A DNA stretch of 64,000 nucleotides. Origin: Utricularia gibba. Taxonomy: Eukaryota; Streptophyta; Magnoliopsida; Lamiales; Lentibulariaceae. Each line of letters starts with the position of its first letter. Position 1 is the first letter of the stretch. The notes under the pieces were generated by a model. It saw nothing but the letters and a program-made list of their open reading frames with translations. It ran no database searches and was not told where the DNA came from. Shown one piece after another: positions 44,036 through 55,814 of this stretch. The stretch spans positions 5,084,001 to 5,148,000 of the forward strand of contig CM007990.1 in the NCBI GenBank assembly GCA_002189035.1, read 5' to 3'. A program made the translations under genes and the position numbers.

Positions 44036-46275
44036 TTCATTGCCTGCGTTTTCTACGGCATTGTTACCATTCTGAAAGCCGGCCCAAAGGGGATGCTTGC
44101 TTCCTACCTTTACTTCATCCGGATCCAGCCCACGACACAGTTCAGCCCCTTGGACACCTGCCGCGTCGGACACCTTGGTGTTACAATAAGTCACATGCTA
44201 CAATTTGCCACCACCCCTTCTCTCACCTTTGTCTGAAAAACTTTCGATTGCGTGTTAAATCGAAAGTCAACATTTATGCGCAGAGCGGCCTCCTTTGTCC
44301 TAAAAAGTCCAACCCCAATCACGGAGGATCCGTAGCTTCTGCTTAGACAAAAACATCTAAAATTCTACAGTCAATGTGATTTTGTTCCTATCCTCGCCCC
44401 CTTTTCGTTTGCAGTAGGAAAAGATGAGAACATGTTGGCGTTCAGATTCGGGTGTCAGCGAGAAAAGGGGCCGCGGCTGCAGTCGATGAGAACGAATCAG
44501 GAAAAGACGCCGGTGATAGAAACGTGAGGCCCCGGAATCTGCCGGAAAGCTACACCACCGACGGCGACGGCTCACCTCGCTCTGAACCGGGACCCGGTCA
44601 TTGGCTCCAAACCCTGACACAATCGTTCCTTCCAGACCGTTCATTAGTCCCAAAATGTATCCATAAAATAAATATATATACGAAAAATAATATTTTCTCA
44701 ATTTTTTTCATAAACTCTCTACCCTTCGGTATTCCGTAATCCGTACAAGCAAAATAAATATTAATATCTGAAATTATTTATTCGTCTAATAATTTATTAT
44801 CAAAAAAAGGGGAGGGTAATGAATGCGGTGGCAGCCCCCATCACGTGCCACTCTGCGATGCGTGTATTCCAGAACAGAATTTCCTGTCGTCGGGTACGTG
44901 ACATGCCCTACGTGGCGAGCTGTGGAGCGTAGGATGCATCCTAGCTTGATAATTTAATTCCCTTTTTGCCACAAACCCGAACCCGTCACGTGACCCGTCG
45001 GTGCTGCCCATCCCATGGTCATGGCTCCACGCTTTATTTCGATCGCCGGGGCATTTATGCGCCCACGACCAACATTTCCTAAATTCCCAAACTAATAAAA
45101 AATATTCGGATCATATTTAATTTATTATATTTAAAAATATTTAAATTTAATAAAAAGAAGTATCATCTAAATTATTTGAATCTTGATTTTTTAAATATTG
45201 GAGTATGATAGGCTCGGGGCGATTATGACACGTGGATCGAGAAATATGTGGATTTAATTAATGGTAAGAAAATATGAAAATGCGGGAAACGTGTGTAATT
45301 ACTTTAAACATATTTGTGATTGGAAGGTTTCCAAAATCCGATTTTCGATATAACGAGGATTAGGCGTATGGTAATCCCACGCGCGCGTGGGGTAACCGAA
45401 AAAGGAGGGATTTTTATTTCCTTCCCCATATCCAAAATAATGATATTATCTTATATATTATATATCCAGCCCGGATGCGGTCAAGTGCAGGGGAGCTTGT
45501 TATGGAACTTTCCGAAATACACGATGCACGGTATTTATAGACGATTCTGGAGGAGAGGAGGTTGAAGAACGCGGGAAGAAGGTAGATCGAAGGTACCTCC
45601 TTTGCAATGTGGATTTATCTGGGTGTTTGGGTAATGGGTGGGATTTTTGGTTCGCTTTATTTCTTGAGATTTGCGTTCTGGTTGTGTTTTCGGTCAATGG
45701 AGACCAGATGTCCCACTTTCTGCCTCTGTCACTTTATATCTTGAGGGGAAGCAAGAAGGATTTTTGAGAGTTTAGTGGAAGCCTGAAGAGGTCCACATAG
45801 GATGTCCTTGTTGAACTAGTGTTTGTCGATGCATTAATCTTTCTGTGTCATATGTTGGGAATTCGCAACCATTGATTTCCAATCCTTCACTGGTTTTGTT
45901 TCTGATGGATGGATGATCCTGCTCTGTTTCTGTCTCTGTTTTCTTTCTCTGTATAATATAAACGCCCCGAATCTTATTCTAGTTTTGTCCCCGCTACTGG
46001 GGTTTTGTTTGTTCAAGGGAGGGGAGGAGATACTGCACTCGGAGTTCTGTTTCTAGTTCCTTTTTCTGCGTTTCAGCAGAGGCGCATCTCTTTCGATGCG
46101 TTTGAGGCCCACAAGGTAATATATCTCAAATACTCAGTGACTCTTGGTCTTCTTGTTCTGATGATTTTGCTACGTGTTGTTGTTGCAGGACTTGTTCAGG
46201 GGTAGTTTGCTTTGGGTGCTATCGGATAACCCGGTGTACAGTTCCTCTTGCCTTTCATAAACATCTTGGGCAAAA
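44036..46275. other. Spacer and CRF gene promoter/leader
   Basis: A TATTTATA at 45532-45539 is a candidate TATA box for the CRF gene. The leader runs to 46275 and appears to contain an intron (CACAAG/GTAATA near 46113 to TTGCAG near 46190). Earlier sequence (44040-45500) is AT-rich with GC islands and shows no supportable gene. Confidence 0.5.
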
Positions 46276-47424
46276 ATGCCGGCCTTGAGCAATGAAACCA
46301 GCCAGAGAACGCGATCGGAGTCTTCAGGGTATTCCATGAAGAGAGTGAGGGTCATATGTTCTGATCCGTATGCAACGGACTCTTCAGATGATGAAGAACC
46401 AGACAGGAGGAGAAAGAAAAAGTTCGCTGTAGTTTATGAAGCTTCATTGGCTCCTTCTCCTTCTCCACCTCTTCGTTTGGATTGTGATACTTCAGTTCAG
46501 GACAGCAACTGCGGGGAGAACAGCAACAAGGGAGGTGTCTTAAAGAAGAAATCATTAGAACCCAACGGAGACCATGGTTTTGTTTCAGGGAAATACAGAG
46601 GTGTTCGCCACCGGAAATCGGGGAAATGGGCGGCCGAAATTCGGGACCCGATTGGTCGGAAGCGGGTCTGGTTAGGCACCTATTCTACTCCAGAAGGAGC
46701 ATCAAGAGCTTACGAAGCGAAGCGTCTGGAGTTCGAAAGGCTGCTTTTTAGTAAACAAGCTGCTTCACATTCAAGTCCCGAAAAGAACCCAAAGAAGATG
46801 AAGCATCGCACCTATGATGAAACTGCTGCCACTTCTGATGCTTCTAATCATTCTGTGGAAACCCAGGTCTCCCGCACCACTTGTCCATCCACAGTAGTCG
46901 AACTCGAATCCCCGATCTCCGGTTCAAAACGAACCGCGGCGATTCGTGTTGAGAAGGAAGCTGCTTATCCGGCTGGTTTCTCTCTGATCCGGGAAGGCAC
47001 TGATCTGGGCACGGAGCTCCATTGTTCATCAGACATGTGTTCAAGGTTCTCCCTTGGCAACATCTTCGATGACGTACCGTGTGATCTAGAAGAGGGGGCG
47101 CCTCCATTGCCGGATTCCAGAGCCCCAGACTGCATCCCCATGGTTGACGATCATCATCTTCCTCCAGCAGACTGGGAGGACATCCTCACTATCGAATCCG
47201 ATCTGCCCAGTCATCCACTGGTTGATCCTGCAACCTCTGACTACAACTACGTGGATGATTCGAATCTCCCCAATGCGTTTCCGGGCTTGGATGACATAAT
47301 CCGAGACTACGAGTTAGGCTACTTCAACCTTGCAGACGACGACTGGAACCCGAACGCATTGCCGGATTTCGACAACTTGGACCTCGGCGGCGACGAATGG
47401 ATGAACAACATGGTGCCTGCATGA
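46276..47424 (+). CDS. AP2/ERF transcription factor, CRF type (group VI-L, ERF118-like)
   Basis: A 382-aa intronless coding region. The CRF domain ([20 protein letters not shown], residues 21-40) precedes a single AP2 domain at about 106-160 ([20 protein letters not shown], then [20 protein letters not shown]). RHRKSGKW, in place of the usual RQRPWGKW, agrees with the VI-L subgroup. The C-terminus is acidic and aromatic, with [13 protein letters not shown] and a final [14 protein letters not shown], typical of activation tails. CRFs act in the nucleus downstream of cytokinin; the VI-L group is less well known. The start has a second in-frame Met at 21, just before the CRF domain. Confidence 0.93.
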   Translation: MPALSNETSQRTRSESSGYSMKRVRVICSDPYATDSSDDEEPDRRRKKKFAVVYEASLAPSPSPPLRLDCDTSVQDSNCGENSNKGGVLKKKSLEPNGDHGFVSGKYRGVRHRKSGKWAAEIRDPIGRKRVWLGTYSTPEGASRAYEAKRLEFERLLFSKQAASHSSPEKNPKKMKHRTYDETAATSDASNHSVETQVSRTTCPSTVVELESPISGSKRTAAIRVEKEAAYPAGFSLIREGTDLGTELHCSSDMCSRFSLGNIFDDVPCDLEEGAPPLPDSRAPDCIPMVDDHHLPPADWEDILTIESDLPSHPLVDPATSDYNYVDDSNLPNAFPGLDDIIRDYELGYFNLADDDWNPNALPDFDNLDLGGDEWMNNMVPA

Positions 47425-47935
47425 GTTAGGATTTGATTCAAGAGTCTATTCTTTGTTAGTGACTGTAATTCCGGTGATCTCTCGTGCCATGAATAGGTCT
47501 GGTTACTGGGTTTTCTTTGGCTGCTCGAGCCGTCCCAGGACAGAGAGAGATTTTAGCTGATTTTGTTTATTAAATTCCCAAATATTTTGCTTTATTTTCT
47601 TATTTTATATAAATAAAAAGAAAACCCGGTCAAGGTTGTATTAATGTTTGAATTTCCGAAAAATTTTAAATTACAATATCAAAATTTACTTTGAATATAA
47701 AAAAACATAGGATTAATCGGGCAGCACCCGAACCGTTCGAGGATCCGAGGCACCTGCGTCAGGGCTGGTCTGGGGTTAAAAGAGGCGGCGACATCGGAGA
47801 ATTACAGAGAGGGTGATGTCCGGTGTCCCCTTATCTTCGTGCCTACTACTCACAATTTACATCTTGAAGAACACGAACGAAACAAACCACCAAAATCTGT
47901 TGTTTTTGTTGTTGGAGATGTGTATGTTACAGGGC

Positions 47936-48259
47936 TCAAGCGGCGGTCGGGACTGTGTCGAGGCACTCGAAGCCTTCGATTCTGACGGCTGGTTTGCTAC
48001 CGAAACTTCCCCGGACTTTGATCGGGAAGCCTATCGGAGAAACGGGGCGGAATTTCGGAGACCCAAATTGGGAATCTTGTGTTAATGGGTTGGAAACTCT
48101 ACTCGGTGGTGACCCAGAAAAGAACGGCGGTGACGCTGCGATCTCTCGAAAAAGGTTGTCTTTCTCGACGCTACTGTCATTCTGTAATTCCCAATCAACG
48201 GTTTCCTTGAGAAAAAAAAAATGATCTTTTTTTTGGGTTGTTGCAGAGGAAATGAACAT
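47936..48259 (-). CDS. C-terminal exon of conserved plant protein of unknown function (partial model)
   Basis: The minus-strand frame ends with SPPSRVSNPLTQDSQF, then FGSKPAVRIEGFECLDTVPTAA and TGA at 47936. This resembles the tail of a family of small unnamed plant proteins (NPL..D..F ... VRVEGFDCLD). The exon probably begins at an acceptor near 48200 (AATTACAG/AAT) or 48220 (CTCAAG/GAA), both in phase 0; coordinates to 48259 are an upper limit. A GC-rich upstream block with a donor (CTTTAG/GTAACC near 48396) may be the first exon, but its phase does not fit, so the start is unresolved. Confidence 0.5.
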   Translation of the reverse strand: MFISSATTQKKDHFFFLKETVDWELQNDSSVEKDNLFREIAASPPFFSGSPPSRVSNPLTQDSQFGSPKFRPVSPIGFPIKVRGSFGSKPAVRIEGFECLDTVPTAA

Positions 48260-48299
48260 AAAGCAAACCTTGGGGAGAAGAATGTCAAGTAATCCGATT

Positions 48300-51200
48300 C
48301 CGGGTTTGAGGTTGCAACCGTCTAGATGATGGCTAGGATAGAAGAAAACAGAGGTTTTAATTTAGGCAACAAGAAATTGATAAGGATAGAGACGGTTACC
48401 TAAAGCACCATCGGAATGGCCCAGCGGCGGAGACGGTAAACCGGCGTGGCTCTGGGCATACGACCTCCACAGATCCAGCGGCGACGGCGACTGACTCAAC
48501 TGTGCACGGACTCATTTTGGCAAGAAATGGATACGAACAAGAGGATCTGCAATTACAAAGAAAAGGAGTGGATCTGATGAGAAAAGTGTCTGATGGTCCA
48601 TGGCAACGCGACGCGAAATTTCAGGACGGAAAAGCTAATCTTGTCTGAAGTTTTAAAGATTCAGGGAAACCCGATTCATCTCCCCTACAGATCCAGTTTG
48701 TGAACATAAACTTGCAAGGCGTTCAATAAAAAAAATGCAAAAAGCTCACGCAGTACGCAGACAACGATTGGATGTTTGTCAACGAAAATCAGCAGAGCAC
48801 ATCCGGGAGCCAACCAGGATACAAAAAAGCAACAAAAAAAAGGCTACATAGATATCAATGAATCGGTGCCCAATACAAAATCCAACAATAGACAAAAAGC
48901 TAATCTGGCCACCCACGAAATTTTCAAGAAACCAGCGAAGCATGAAGATGCAGGAACTACCTCTATACAAACTGAGAGAAACTTCAGCAAAAAGGGGAAA
49001 AAATGCGAAAACGAGGGATGCAGGTGTAAGGTAATGCTGGCCCAAAGCGGAAGGGAAATGAAGGTCAACCCAGTGAGAAAGCCTTAAAACATTTATAACC
49101 CAAAAACAAGACGACCGGAGTAAGCCGTCATTTTCCCGTTAATTAACTTAACTACTGCTCACCACCACTCGCCGCGAAGGTCAGTGGCCGTTGGGCAGCT
49201 TCAAAAGCCACTGGATCTTCGAGTCATCATCGCAATTACTTCTGTATTTATGCATTTCTTTATGGGCTTCTTTATGTCAACCTTCTTCATCCTCCCTGCA
49301 CTTTTCTGCTAGAACAGAAAACTGCTGCTATCCCAAAACCTAGAACGTAACGAACATTAATGCAATTCAAGGATATGCATCGCCTTTGCAGGTACCGCAA
49401 ACCCTACTCGTAGGCGCGGCGGCGGCCAACCACCGCACGATGACGGCGTAACGGCCCTTTTCAACTGGAGTGGCGGGGAATGCCGCATTTTGTTGTGGAA
49501 TGCCTCTTCTATTCCAAATATTTGTTATTTTTTAAAATTTTTTGCGATTTTTATTTATGTAAAAGTAAAAATAAAAATGGAAATTTTTTATGACATTCGA
49601 AATAGAATTATGGTTGTTCTTTAAAATATAAAATTATTTGATTTTTTTTTATTAAGGATTGTTAATGGATTACAAATTAAAAATTAGAATTAAAATAAAT
49701 TATTTCTCAAAAAACAACCACCTCGGGCTGTGATTCAGTGATGTGCTTGTACCGGGCTGGGCATCCGCAGAAGCCCAAGCCCAATCTGGGTCATTCACAC
49801 AGTCCACAAACAAACACTATAAAAATTCGCTACTGCGTATTTTGTGGATAAAAAAAATGCATATCTTACAAATAAATAAGAAATCGATTTAATTATTGTG
49901 AAATTATTTTGTAGTATGATATAAAATTTTATTCTTATGTTTAGTAAAATAAATGATACAACATAAATATATTTTAAAAAATAAATAATTTAATTTACTA
50001 ATTAATCTTCTATTTAATTATTAAAACATATGTTCAAAAAATTCAAAAATTTATAAAGTTAATTATAGAATTTGAATTTATAATTTTAGTAAAAAAACGG
50101 CTAAATATTTGACTTTTAAAAATTAAATAGAATGAAGTTAAAAAATCATGTAAACATAACAGTCCTATAATGTTCATCTATTGGATTATTTTATCTTAGT
50201 AAATTGTTTATATTTGTGTTTAACCATAATTATGTTGTTTCTGATCAACTATATCAGTGTGATCCATTGTATTCGTTGATTTAATTACAGTAAAATTTAT
50301 TGATTAACATGATAAAATATATCTTTTTTTTATCTTTTTTCGGATCAAGAATAATACTTAATCCTTGATTTAGCTCACATTCCAAATAGAGTAGTCATTC
50401 ATTGTTTTTGAGGTGAAAATGGAGTTCTTGTGATTTGTTGTAGTTAGATATCGGTATTGAGAAGTGAATCGATTTCGAATTATAAGTGTGGGTTTAGTTC
50501 CGGTTTGTGTTGATTGAGAGATGACAGATTTATGCAAAATATGGAAAAAAATACAAATATTTTTACGTGAAAACCATCAATGAATGTAAAAATCATGAAA
50601 TTGATGAAACTCAGTTGAAACATGATTTTAGGAAGAAGGTTCACAAAAAGTCATGTTGAGAGTACAATCATTTTTATTTCAATTGTTTCCATATTTATAG
50701 GAGAAATCAATCCGATCGAATACTGTTAATATCAACTGATTTCTACGTTTGGTAGACTTACGTGCTGAAATATAATTACCAACTGTTTATGTAATTCGCC
50801 TACTTCTATAATTATGTTGACCTGTTACAAAATGTCATAACCCGTCCTATACATTTTTAAAGCAGATTTAGTCACATATAATGATTTAGTGCACCATCAT
50901 GATTATTTTTCAATCAAAAACGTTGATCACATCATCGTGAAAAGGGCTACCAAGATTCATGTCACGATTACCGAGAAACATGCATGTAAAGGTGAAAGAG
51001 AAAACTGGACTTGAGGAGAAGGTGGAGGGAGGGGAAATGGGGAAGCATGCATAGCAGACTCAGAGAGACCGGACCCTGAGCCCAGGATGAGCTCGCGCTA
51101 ATTCCAAGGGGAAAAAGGAAGGCAATGTTCCTGGAGCGTGTAAATTCCTACATGCAGGTGGAGGTTGTAGGCATGTAGGGCTATGGAGGTAGCTAGGGAG
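48300..51200. other. Spacer with AT-rich stretches upstream of JAGGED
   Basis: 48300-48700 may hold the start of the unknown minus-strand gene. From 49100 to 51000 the DNA is AT-rich with no supportable gene. The stretch around 50440-50720 has retroelement-like wording but no coding or repeat structure that I can prove. Confidence 0.45.
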
Positions 51201-51557
51201 GGTAAAGAGAAATATAAAGAACAAGGCAATGTCCCTCTCAGAAACCAGCCAGCCAGCCACCCATCTCTCCCAACTCAACCTCCCCTCCTCCATCTTTCTA
51301 TCATCAGTTTTGTTTTTTCGAAGTCCAAGGGAGGGAGAGCTCCTCGTCCATATGCTTTCCTGTCTTCTCTCCCAATTCGAATTCCACGCACTGAGTGTGA
51401 GAGAAGAGATGACTGATATTAACTGGTAGATGTGTACATGGAGATCTAATCTAGCCTTGCTTTCTCCCTCGATTTCAGCCCCCATCTTAGACTCCAATCT
51501 GTTTCTGGGTCTCCTTCCCCTTCAACCTAGCCGAAAGCTTTTTCTTGCTCTGCTCAA

Positions 51558-52768
51558 ATGTAAGTACGGAACAAGCAATGGGAGCTGTGTTCTTCTTCCT
51601 TTTGTGGGTTGTTGCAAGCCGCATTGCGTTCACATGTTGTGTTTTCCAGGAGATCGGAGGAAAACCCATTGGACCTCAACAACCTGCCTGAGGATTGCAC
51701 CAGAGATGGAAAACAGACATCTGAGGACACTTCTTCCTCTCCTGGTACGATCTACATAACATCTTCTTGTTCTTATTGGGATGAAACCCCAGAAGAAGTG
51801 CGGAATATTGATTGGCTGCAGTGGAAGTTTTAGGGTTTTTGTTTGTTTATTCAGTGAAGGGATTAGTCTCATCAAAGTTGCTTTAATTGGCATTGGTTGC
51901 AGAGGTGTACAGAAAAAAGAAAAGCGGCGCTAGGGAAGAAAAGGATGAGGCCTCTAAGGTCTATGAGTGCAGGTTTTGTTCCCTAAAGTTCTGCAAATCT
52001 CAAGCACTCGGAGGACACATGAATCGCCATCGCCAAGGTACGAGCATCCCATCAAATCTCATGCCATATCATGATTCGTATCTTCTTTTTCTGATATTCA
52101 TTACATCAATCTTAAAGCAGTCGAATTCAGCATCTTTCTTTTGTTGTGGTTATAACAGAGAGGGAAACGGAGACTCTCAACAAAGCTAGACAACTCGTCT
52201 TCACGAATGATCTCGCTCCAACCCATTTGGGTTATGTTTCGAAGTACATTTGTTCTTTATCTTCCCACAAACGTTTTTCATTAAATGTTTTACAAGCTGA
52301 GAACGTCTGGGGTTTCGTTATTTCAGCGGCAGAGCTGGGCAGCCGATTATTCAACAAGGCGGCGGCGGTGGTGACGGTGTAGTCGGACAGCCGATTATCC
52401 GACAAGGGGGGTATTCTTCAGCTACTGATCCGCCGATGACGTTCAGATCATTCTACCCGACAACGAGATTATTCCCCGCAGCATCGAGGCTTGTCCCTGC
52501 ACAAACGCCTCCGCCAACTCAGGCACCACCGCCGCCGTTTATCTACACTTCTTCTCAGCGTCTGATCCCGCAGTTCCCTCCTCCCGCTACAGCAGCGAAC
52601 GATTATTTATTGGGACATGTGCTGAGTAACCCCACCTTCGCAGCGACGTCGACAGATGGGAGCTATGCCTGCATCGGAGCTCCGGTAGGGCACAACTTCG
52701 CCAACGGCGGCGGTGGCAGTTTTATAGATTTAGCACTGCATAGCCAGAAGAGTTGGGGCCGGAGATAG
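51558..52768 (+). CDS. JAG: JAGGED-type C2H2 zinc-finger transcription factor (start codon split by an intron)
   Basis: Exons: 51558-51559 (AT), 51650-51744, 51903-52037, 52159-52243, 52327-52768, giving 252 aa. The peptide begins MRSEENPLDLNNLPED, the JAGGED N-terminus with an EAR-like DLNNLP. The start ATG arises only by splicing AT (before GTAAGT at 51560) to G (after CCAG at 51649). One C2H2 finger lies at residues 53-75 (YECRFCSLKFCKSQALGGHM), then ERETETLNKARQLV. A Gly/Pro-rich tail follows with a repeated GQPII unit (52340-52410). JAGGED promotes lateral-organ growth in leaves and petals. The donor at 52244 (AA/GTACAT) is inferred from phase. A TATAAAG near 51212 and several upstream ATGs lie in the leader. 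Confidence 0.93.
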
Positions 52769-55268
52769 TGAAGTTATCAACTGTCATTTACTCCTTTTAA
52801 AATTGAAATAACGTTTGGAACTCTAACCCCATTTGTTACATATTCCATTCCCACTTCTGAGAGAGAGAAAAAAAAAACTTTCATGTCGAAAACCACATCA
52901 TTTCTACGTTAAATACAGGGTGAAATTCACCCAGGAAGCTTCATCAGAGGCCTAAGGTAGGATGATGAGTGAATTTCTCCATTTCTTATCTTGTTTTGGA
53001 ACAATGGTAGTAACTGGTGGCATAGACGAGGCACTGTCAAGAAGCCGGCAAGCAGAAAGATAACGAAAATGACAAAAACCTGGATTTCTGAAGGTGAAAA
53101 AATGGAGCGGGGATGTGCAGAAGCGAAGAAGAAGGGTCGGTCCCCTTTACAACCTCGACATCTCACACTCAGACATCTGAATTCCTGCACCCCGAGTTTT
53201 GTCTTTCCTTGTCGGATTCCGCTCTTCCCTCCCTTCAAACGTAGGTAGTCATGCTTTCTCGTGCACGAAGCTTGAATGAAGAAAAAAAAAAGCAAATATT
53301 CTGTAGGGGTAGCCATGCCTGACCCTATCCTTCGTCTTTCTCTCTGTTTCATACATATTAAAGTTGAGGATGAGCTGGAATTCGTGCTCGATTCTTCAGA
53401 GATCTCCCTTGTTTTCTTCCCGCATTTCAGTGCCCTAATCATGGAAAAACCAAAACCCTGCCCGGCCTGGCCTGCACACTCACAAAATCAATGCGTCACC
53501 CTTTTCTGAAATCCGCAGCGTATATTCAATTCCGATCTCGATCTAGTTCCCGCTCAGATCCTGTCGCGCCGGACAATTTTGTTAATGAACCTCACCAGTC
53601 CCTTGAATGCACTTACTCAGTTGACACACTTTTCGATCACTGTAGCAAAATATGAAGCCACGAGATCACTTCATCATTATCATTTATGAACCCTAATTGG
53701 GTGGCGCTTACTCTGCTGTGCCATCCCATGTGAGTCAACTCGATCCACGAAAACTTTATCCAGGAGCAGGGCCACCATGCATGATCGGGTCGAGGCAGGG
53801 GGCTCTTGGGACCGCACAGTGGGAGGAATCATCGTCTTCTTACAATGCATCTCCTTTGTTTTCTGTAAAAAGAAAAAGGGCAGTGTAATGAATTAGTGAG
53901 CATGTTATTTTCATGAACTAACTCCATGTATTGCAAGGAATCATAAAATATAATAGATGTAATTATTGATTGTTGGTGTAGGGTTGGGCATTCGCCATCA
54001 CCACCAGACTGGAAAGACGAAAAAGAAGAAAATGTCTGCAGATAGAACCAGAAACCCTCTCTCTCGCTTCAACAGGAGGACCACGTAACCTTTCCCACAC
54101 TGTGTCTTCAAGTCTCCATCTCTGTGTCTGATGTGAATTGTCTCTGACTCTTGTATCATCATAGCGCACACACACATGCCGCACCTTTATTAGAAAATAC
54201 CAACACAGATTTATTTACACCGCCCAGAGATGGACTGCAGATCCCGAGGCCTGATCGTCGAAAACTACAACACTTGTATTTTAATTTACTTGCTTTCCAA
54301 CAAACGAAAGCATGGCAATAATAATACAAGGATGGGTATGTTGGTTCTTTTCTTCAGTTTGATGGGTCTGTTCTATTTAGAAGAAGGCTACGGCATGTGT
54401 CAGTCGGTGTACAAAATTTTAGAGTGGGCTGCGCAGGCTTAGGGACAACTACAAGGCCGGCGTGGTGAAGTGTGTGCATCTTCTCCAGGCTGGTTTGATG
54501 AGACAATTGATTGGGGGGGGGGGGGGCTGGCACCTCTTCTGCTCTGCTCTGTACATTTTTTTTTACAGCCTTTTGGCCACACTTCAAATGGCGGTCTGTT
54601 TTTTTGGATGGCTATGCGAGGTCATTCTCTTTGCAATTGGGATTCGCAGGAAATGAATGAGAGAAAATCTACATTCAAAAGGATACACAGAGGGAAGAAG
54701 CATCTGTATCAAACATCTAGGCTGCATGTACAGTAGCATGAAACCCCCTTTTCAAAGACATGATCTACTGAATCAATGAATGAAGTGTGATCGTAGCACT
54801 GCATTCCCCATGGTGAACGCAGGGTTAAGGATTTGGGCCATTGTTCTCAGTTCCCACCTCAAAAATTGATTCTTGGGGCAGCCAACACGAGTTCAGACCC
54901 AAGATTTGGTGCCCATGTATACAGGGCTCTATGCCTGGAAGATATTGGAAAACTGCAGAATCTCCTGGGAAGGAGATGAAACGAAAGTACGTTGTAGGTT
55001 CCAAAATATACGCAACAAACATGCAAAGATATGGGAAAACAGTACATTCTATCGTATCTTTGTCCCCAGGATAAGAGTTCGATAAAGAAATATTGTACAT
55101 AAGTGGATCTGCATTCGCCTCTCTGTGATATATTAATTGTCATATATTGCATCTTTTTACGCTTTATATATATCGTGTGTGTTGGGCAGCACACTCCCAT
55201 CACTGATGCTTCTTCTTAGCTCATCCCTCTCCTAGTTTTAGTGTAGCTTCCAGGAGGAGGAGAAAAAT
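52769..55268. other. Spacer between JAGGED and VQ gene; possible small membrane protein on minus strand
   Basis: A minus-strand frame at about 53094-52927 contains a strong hydrophobic helix (VFVIFVIFLLAGFLTVP) and could be an exon of a small membrane protein, but no start or partner exon was found. A run of 14 G at 54513-54526 stands out. The rest shows no supportable gene. Confidence 0.35.
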
Positions 55269-55814
55269 ATGAGCCCGTCAAAGTTCCACCAGGACGATGA
55301 TGTGACGACGGCGGGCAGCATAAACAGCACACGTCATCATCTATCGCTACGGATCAACAAGGAGTCCCACGCCATACAGAAGCAGCCATGGACGGAGCAG
55401 AGCCCACACGCGGGGAAGCATCATCCCTCGAAGCGGCAACCGGTGATCATCTACACCCACACGCCGAAGGTCATTCACACCCAGGCCCGCGATTTCATGG
55501 CCATCGTGCAGAAGCTGACGGGCATGTCGCGATCGGAGGACGAGACGGCCGTGAAATCGGAGGGCTCCGAAATGACTGACAAGAACGTAGCAGCATCGGA
55601 TGAAAACGAGGATTCCTCTGTCGTGACGGACGATAAGCTGATCTGCAGCGGAGAGATTTACCAGGATTCTTATGCCATTTCATCGATTTACAACAACATG
55701 CCTGATCCCTGTCTGATCGACGCTCCCCTCTTCGTCCCCAACATCAATGACTATCATCATCATCTCTATTCCTCCAGCTTCATGGGTGGACAGGGCGGGT
55801 ACTCTGATTACTGA
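55269..55814 (+). CDS. VQ-motif protein
   Basis: An intronless 181-aa frame. The VQ motif FxxxVQxLTG is at residues 76-85 (FMAIVQKLTG), preceded by VIIYTHTPKVIHTQARD, as in the VQ8/VQ20-like group. Serine/acid-rich linkers and an aromatic end (HHHLYSSSFMGGQGGYSDY) follow. VQ proteins bind WRKY factors in the nucleus and tune defence and development. A TATATATA at about 55164-55172 fits as promoter. Confidence 0.92.
   Translation: MSPSKFHQDDDVTTAGSINSTRHHLSLRINKESHAIQKQPWTEQSPHAGKHHPSKRQPVIIYTHTPKVIHTQARDFMAIVQKLTGMSRSEDETAVKSEGSEMTDKNVAASDENEDSSVVTDDKLICSGEIYQDSYAISSIYNNMPDPCLIDAPLFVPNINDYHHHLYSSSFMGGQGGYSDY

Noticed and set aside
43649-44346. Alternative frames over the TPD1-like gene
   Set aside because: They lack the six-cysteine pattern and signal peptide; only the 43649-44035 frame fits the family.
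50440-50720. Stretch resembling a retroelement-type leader
   Set aside because: I found no terminal repeats, primer-binding site or coding remnants to support a mobile element.
52927-53442. Minus-strand frame with a hydrophobic helix
   Set aside because: No credible start, splice partner or family; kept only as a remark in the spacer entry.
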